The notes under the pieces are model-generated. The model worked only from the letters and a program-made list of their open reading frames with translations, was not told the origin of the DNA and did no database searches. A DNA stretch of 64,000 bases. Origin: Macrotis lagotis (lineage: Eukaryota; Chordata; Mammalia; Peramelemorphia; Peramelidae). Within the stretch, counting starts at the first letter, position 1, and each line of letters starts with the position of its first letter. Where the stretch lies: contig NC_133666.1 of assembly GCF_037893015.1 (NCBI RefSeq), positions 658,267,848-658,331,847 of the forward strand. The letters run 5' to 3'. A program made the position numbers and the translations under genes. Shown here in pieces: positions 59,895 through 64,000 of the stretch.

Positions 59895-60190
59895 CCAGAA
59901 TCACAGACTGAGAGTTGTGAGGGACCTCAGGTCATCTTGTCAAAGTCCCTTCATTTTACAAATGATAAGGGAATGGCTTTTTTAAGGTCACACAGGTAGT
60001 GTCTAGAATAAAAAGAATGGTGTTCAAGACATGTATGAGCTATGTGACCCTGAGCAAATCACTTGACCTCTGCCTACCTTAGTTTCCACATCTGTAAAGT
60101 AGGAATAATGAGGTAATAATTGTGATTGTGCCTGATACATTAAAGATATCATATACATGTTAGCTATTATTACTTTTGGGGTTATCGATG
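59895..60190. repeat. Two MIR-like copies in opposite orientation
   Basis: A minus copy (CTTCATTTTACAAATGATAA) is followed by a plus copy (CTATGTGACCCTGAGCAAAT, TTAGTTTCCACATCTGTAA). Confidence 0.55.
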
Positions 60191-61301
60191 TTGTTGTTGT
60201 TATCACTACCATGATGCCATTGATGATAGCAAAACCACCATGATGATATTGATGACAGTATCACCACCACCATAATGATGCTGAAGATGCAGCCAGGTTC
60301 TGACCCTGGTCCTCAATTCTAAATCTTGTGGTCTTACTATCACTGCACCATACAGTCACCTGTGTGAACTGAGTGGTTTGTTCTAACATGGGGTCAGTTC
60401 CAGAAGACCTGGACTCTCCGCCCTGAAAGAGGTAATGATCATTACGATGAGTGGACAGTCAAGAACTTAAATCATCTTGAGTATTTCTATTATTTTTCTA
60501 GATTAAAGGAATCTTTCAGATAAAAGAAGCCAAGAGAAAAAAAATTCACATAAAAGAAGCAAAGAGAATGGCAGCCCTTGCCAGGGAGAAATGGAAAGAA
60601 GCTTCTTCAGTCTGTGAGTTGGCCCAGAGATGTCTTCTATAGTGGAGGAGGAGGGGAAAGGAAAGGCTGAGAAATGTTATCAAGTGGAGACTTTCCAGAC
60701 AAGGGGACTGAAAGCAGGCACAACATACATCCTAAACTCAAACTGAAACTCTAGTGACTTGTTCTACCCAAGAACACCACAAAATCAGCCAGAAGTCAGA
60801 AGCTGGTAGACTTTGGTGGCAAAGGGGTCTCTGATGACAAACACAGCACCCACACCCAGGCTAAAAAGTTAGCAGGCTTTCAAAGCCTTCAGGAAATCTG
60901 AAGAAAGAGCTGAGGGTTCCCTGAGAAAACCCCTGGGTGGGTGGAAAACCACAGCATTGGCTCTGGAAACCGCCCCCCCCCCCAAGAGGGGCAGCAAGCA
61001 GCTCTCTGCACAACAAAGAACCAGATGTTGGAGGCTGTGTGTGTGTGTGTATATGGGGAGTGTGGGGGAGGAGGCTCAGAACAGGTAATGATAATCAAAT
61101 CTGACCAACCTCAAAACACAGCAGGAGATGAAGCCTGACCCTAGCACAATGCCCCAGGTTCAAGAACTAAGGGCTGGAGAGATATGTGAACCAAAGATCC
61201 CTGACCATTATTGTCCAGAAACCTCAAAATCCAACCTGGAGAGACAACCATAAGCAGAAACTCATAGAAAAATATGGATTTTTCACAAGAACTACGTGAC
61301 T

Positions 61302-61480
61302 GGGGGCAGCTAGGTGGCCCAGTGGATAGAGCACCGACCCTGGAGTCAGAAGTACCTGAGTTCAAATCTGGCCTCAATCACTTAATAATTACCTAAGCTG
61401 TGTGGCCTTGGGCAAGCCAGTTAACCCCACAGCCTTGCAAAAACCTAAAAAACAAACAAACAACAAAAAAAAGAAAACAA
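61302..61480 (+). mobile_element. tRNA-derived SINE with target-site duplication
   Basis: GGGGCAGCTAGGTGGCCCAG to an A-rich tail with CAAA units. AAGAACTACGTGACT and AAGAACTACATGACT flank it. Confidence 0.92.
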
Positions 61481-61499
61481 AAGAACTACATGACTACAA

Positions 61500-62670
61500 A
61501 GAAATGAAGTAGGGAAAAGACAACAAAACAAAAATACTGGAGGAAAGAAATGGAAAGAGAATTAAGTAGTAAACACCACCCAAAATTGGAATCCCTGAAA
61601 ACTAGACAAATCAGTAGTCAAGAACTCCATAAGACACAGCAAGAAGTCTTAGACAAAATTGAAAAAAATGTAGGATATCAGGCAGCTATCAAGAACAAAT
61701 GAACTAAAAAAACAGGTCAAGGAGAAATTTTATCATTGTCCCTGAAAATAATGAATAAAAAAAACCTCACTCTATTTCAAGAAATCATCAATTAAAACTG
61801 TCCAAATGTATTAGAACCAGAGAACAAAGATAGGAAAAAGAATCTATCATCACCTGCTGAAATACCAAAAGGCTAAGTCTCAGGAATGTCATAGCCAAAA
61901 TTCAGAATTTCCAAAATACTATAATCAAACAGAAAGAAGCTCAAGAACCATAGTCAAGATCATACAAGACCAGGCAGCTTCTACTATAAGTGAGGAGAGC
62001 TAGAAAGAAGCCAAGAGCTAAGTAGACCTCAAGAAGTAGAAACACAAATCTAAACTGAAACAAACACATCTGAGCGATACAGGAAGGGGTTGTTTGATGA
62101 CAGTGTTAATATTCTATGGGTGAAAGTACCCAAGTGTACCTTCATAACCTTAATGTTTCAAGGGTATTAAGGGAATTAAATGATTAAGAAGAAAAACTTC
62201 TCAACCAAGAGGAGATAAAAAAGAAAAAACAAAAACTGGAAATCAAAGGGGTGACCATCAATCACAGATGTCCAGAACAAACTTTGGCATGTGAATTCAA
62301 TGAAATAGTTAAGTCAATAAGAAATGAACAAAGGGAAGGTCTCAGAGAATCCTAGAAAATGAGAACAAGTACAAAATGAATTGAGAAGAACATGGAGAAC
62401 AATACAGTAACAACAATGTAAAGAAAACAAGCTGGGAAGATCTATGATCTCTGATCAAAACCATGACCAAACCACATCACCATAAGACCTATGATGAAGC
62501 TTGTTACTTCCTCACAGAAAGAACAGAGCACCTGAATGAGACAGCTTTTCCTCCATAGCCTACTAAACGAATTGGTTTCACTTGACTATGATTATGTTAC
62601 AAACTCCCCCCCTACTCCTTTTAATGGTGTGAGTGGGGAGAAGGCAATAGCTCTAAAATTATGACACATT
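61500..62670 (+). mobile_element. LINE-derived sequence, highly diverged
   Basis: A-rich text with AATTCAGAATTTCCAAAAT and GACCAGGCAGCTTCTACTA resembles the L1 body; 62330-62670 (AGAACATGGAGAACAATAC, CCTGAATGAGACAGC) resembles the tail seen at 17395-17863. No ORF survives. Confidence 0.4.
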
Positions 62671-62967
62671 TTTAAAAAATTACAGACAAACTGCCTAAAG
62701 ATTATTAAGCTTCTATCCCCATGGAAGAACAGATCTGAACTTCTGCTGGGGTGAGCTTTGTTCCTGGTGGGGAAGTTATCTCAGCAAGAGTTGGTGGTTG
62801 CCAAGAACAATGGATTTCATAAAGAAAAGACAACCATGAAGAATCCTAAGAAAAAGAACTATTTACATAACTGACATGATGCCAAGAGCAACTGTGACTT
62901 CACAAGACTTCAGCTCTGCCTCATGGCAGATAAGTGCAAGGAGTGGGACATCCATAAGAAGATGGGT

Positions 62968-63076
62968 ATCGGGCGGCTAGGTGGTGCAGTGGATAAAGCA
63001 CCGGCCCTGGGGTGGCAGGCCACTTAACCCCATTTGCCTTGCAAAAGCCTAAAAAACAAAAAAAACCCAAAACAAA
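62968..63076 (+). mobile_element. Internally deleted tRNA-derived SINE
   Basis: The head runs to CACCGGCCCTGGGGTGGCAG and jumps to GGCCACTTAACCCCATTT: about 70 bases including the B-box are missing. AAGAAGATG flanks both sides. Confidence 0.88.
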
Positions 63077-63084
63077 ACAAGAAG

Positions 63085-63085
<1 letters not shown>

Positions 63086-63150
<65 letters not shown>

Positions 63151-63151
63151 C
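63086..63151. repeat. TG then GA microsatellite
   Basis: About 19 GT units followed by about 14 GA units, directly after the deleted SINE's A-rich tail. Confidence 0.95.
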
Positions 63152-64000
63152 AAGAGTCTGTCTAGAACTGCTCAATTTAAGGTCCATCTAATACAGAGAC
63201 CTTCTTAAGTCCCTCACAGCTGCTAGTTCCTCATCATCAAAATCACCTTGTATGTCTCTTACATGTGGACACATTCTACTGTGTCCCTTGTCACTCCTCT
63301 TTCCCCCACCCACCAAGAGAATGTAAAGTTCTTGAGGAGAAATTTAAGAATCCACACATTAAAGACAAAGCCAATTAGCTTGTGGGTGTGTCTGCTAACT
63401 GATAATGGACTCTACCTAATTTAATTCTTGCTGATTGAAGGAAGGATTGTATTAGGGTAACGGGGAGTCATTGGAAAAAAGAATCATCTTCTAAAAAAAA
63501 AATAAGTAATACATTAAAGGAGGGAGAAAACATTTAAAAGAATTAGAAAGACAAAAGGGTATCTCCTGCCATGGCCATGACACTAGAATAAGAAGTAAAG
63601 GGGGGGGTGGGGGTGGTATCAGAAACTTTCCATTAGATGAGACAAAAGTCCTCCTTATGCCCCCCCCCAGATCTCTCTCCTAAATCAGAGGGGAAAAAAG
63701 TGTCACAATGAAAGGAGTATGGAGTCTGGTCAACAGAATGTAGAATTGGCAATTCTTACAGAGGGGTGATCGTGGACGGATAGAAGAGCAAGAAAAAGGC
63801 TCACAAGAGGACCCCAGGGTGCTATACATGGGCCAAGCAAGGACAGGAGAAGTATTATTATTCAATAATTAATTATTAAAATAATGTGTCCACAAGGTCA
63901 TATACATGCAAGCACATATAAAAGGATAGTGTTTCTGTATGTACACATATCTTTATTATGTAAGTTGACAGGTGAGTGTGCATGTATGTGCATGAGGTCG

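Larger units (their letters stand above)
59420..64000 (-). other. ULK1 intron, continuing beyond the window
   Basis: No further kinase exon was found. The segment holds two MIR copies around 59.9-60.2 kb, a GATGAT-rich patch near 60.2 kb, one complete SINE with target duplication, LINE-derived sequence at 61.5-62.7 kb, one internally deleted SINE and a TG/GA microsatellite. 60300-61280 and 63150-64000 show nothing recognisable apart from low-complexity tracts. Confidence 0.8.

Noticed and set aside
59420..64000. Search for the ULK1 exons with the DFG and HRD motifs
   Set aside because: No minus-strand frame shows KIADFGFAR or HRDLKPQN; they must lie beyond the window.

Overview
This window is vertebrate genomic DNA, most probably from a marsupial. 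The two genes are split by GT-AG introns, and the DNA between them is packed with tRNA-derived SINEs that share one signature (a head like GGCAGCTAGGTGGCGCAGTGG and a tail like CCCATTGCCTTGCAAAAA). From memory these resemble the WSINE1/SINE1 families of Australian marsupials such as dasyurids. RTE-type and L1-type LINE pieces, two solo LTRs and old MIR copies accompany them. The species is an inference.

Both genes lie on the minus strand, in the order known from human chromosome 12q24: ULK1 upstream, then PUS1. ULK1 (autophagy-initiating Ser/Thr kinase) enters from the right edge. 21 consecutive coding exons can be read from the kinase APE motif (59419) to the stop codon (35108), with every splice phase matching, giving 873 residues. 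The exons encoding the kinase N-lobe and catalytic loop lie beyond position 64000. The 3' UTR probably runs to an AATAAA near 32.36 kb. PUS1 (pseudouridine synthase 1) occupies the left edge. Its coding exons are at 2641-2741 (a newly inferred, probably mitochondrial, N-terminus), 2278-2538 and 609-746 (which carries the catalytic RTD motif). Its promoter is probably the CpG island at 6.0-7.1 kb, and the rest of the gene is left of position 1.

Layout: 1-2.8 kb, PUS1 exons with SINEs between; 2.8-6.0 kb, PUS1 intron 1, including short tandem repeats and a 1.1-kb extremely AT-rich repeat that ends within a few bases of the CpG island; 6.0-7.1 kb, CpG island; 7.1-32.3 kb, intergenic repeats (nested L1, RTE, SINEs, two solo LTRs, a large inverted duplication around 19.5-21.8 kb, a degenerate ~93-bp tandem repeat at 26.3 kb); 32.3-59.4 kb, ULK1 exons, introns and 3' UTR; 59.4-64 kb, a repeat-rich ULK1 intron.

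No microbial system, CRISPR array or previously unknown protein-coding gene was found. The most useful new points are the PUS1 mitochondrial-isoform exon with an overlapping upstream ORF, the inverted duplication carrying a strong CTCF-like motif, the two solo LTRs with target-site duplications, the nested inverted SINE pair inside a ULK1 intron, and the AT-repeat/CpG-island junction.
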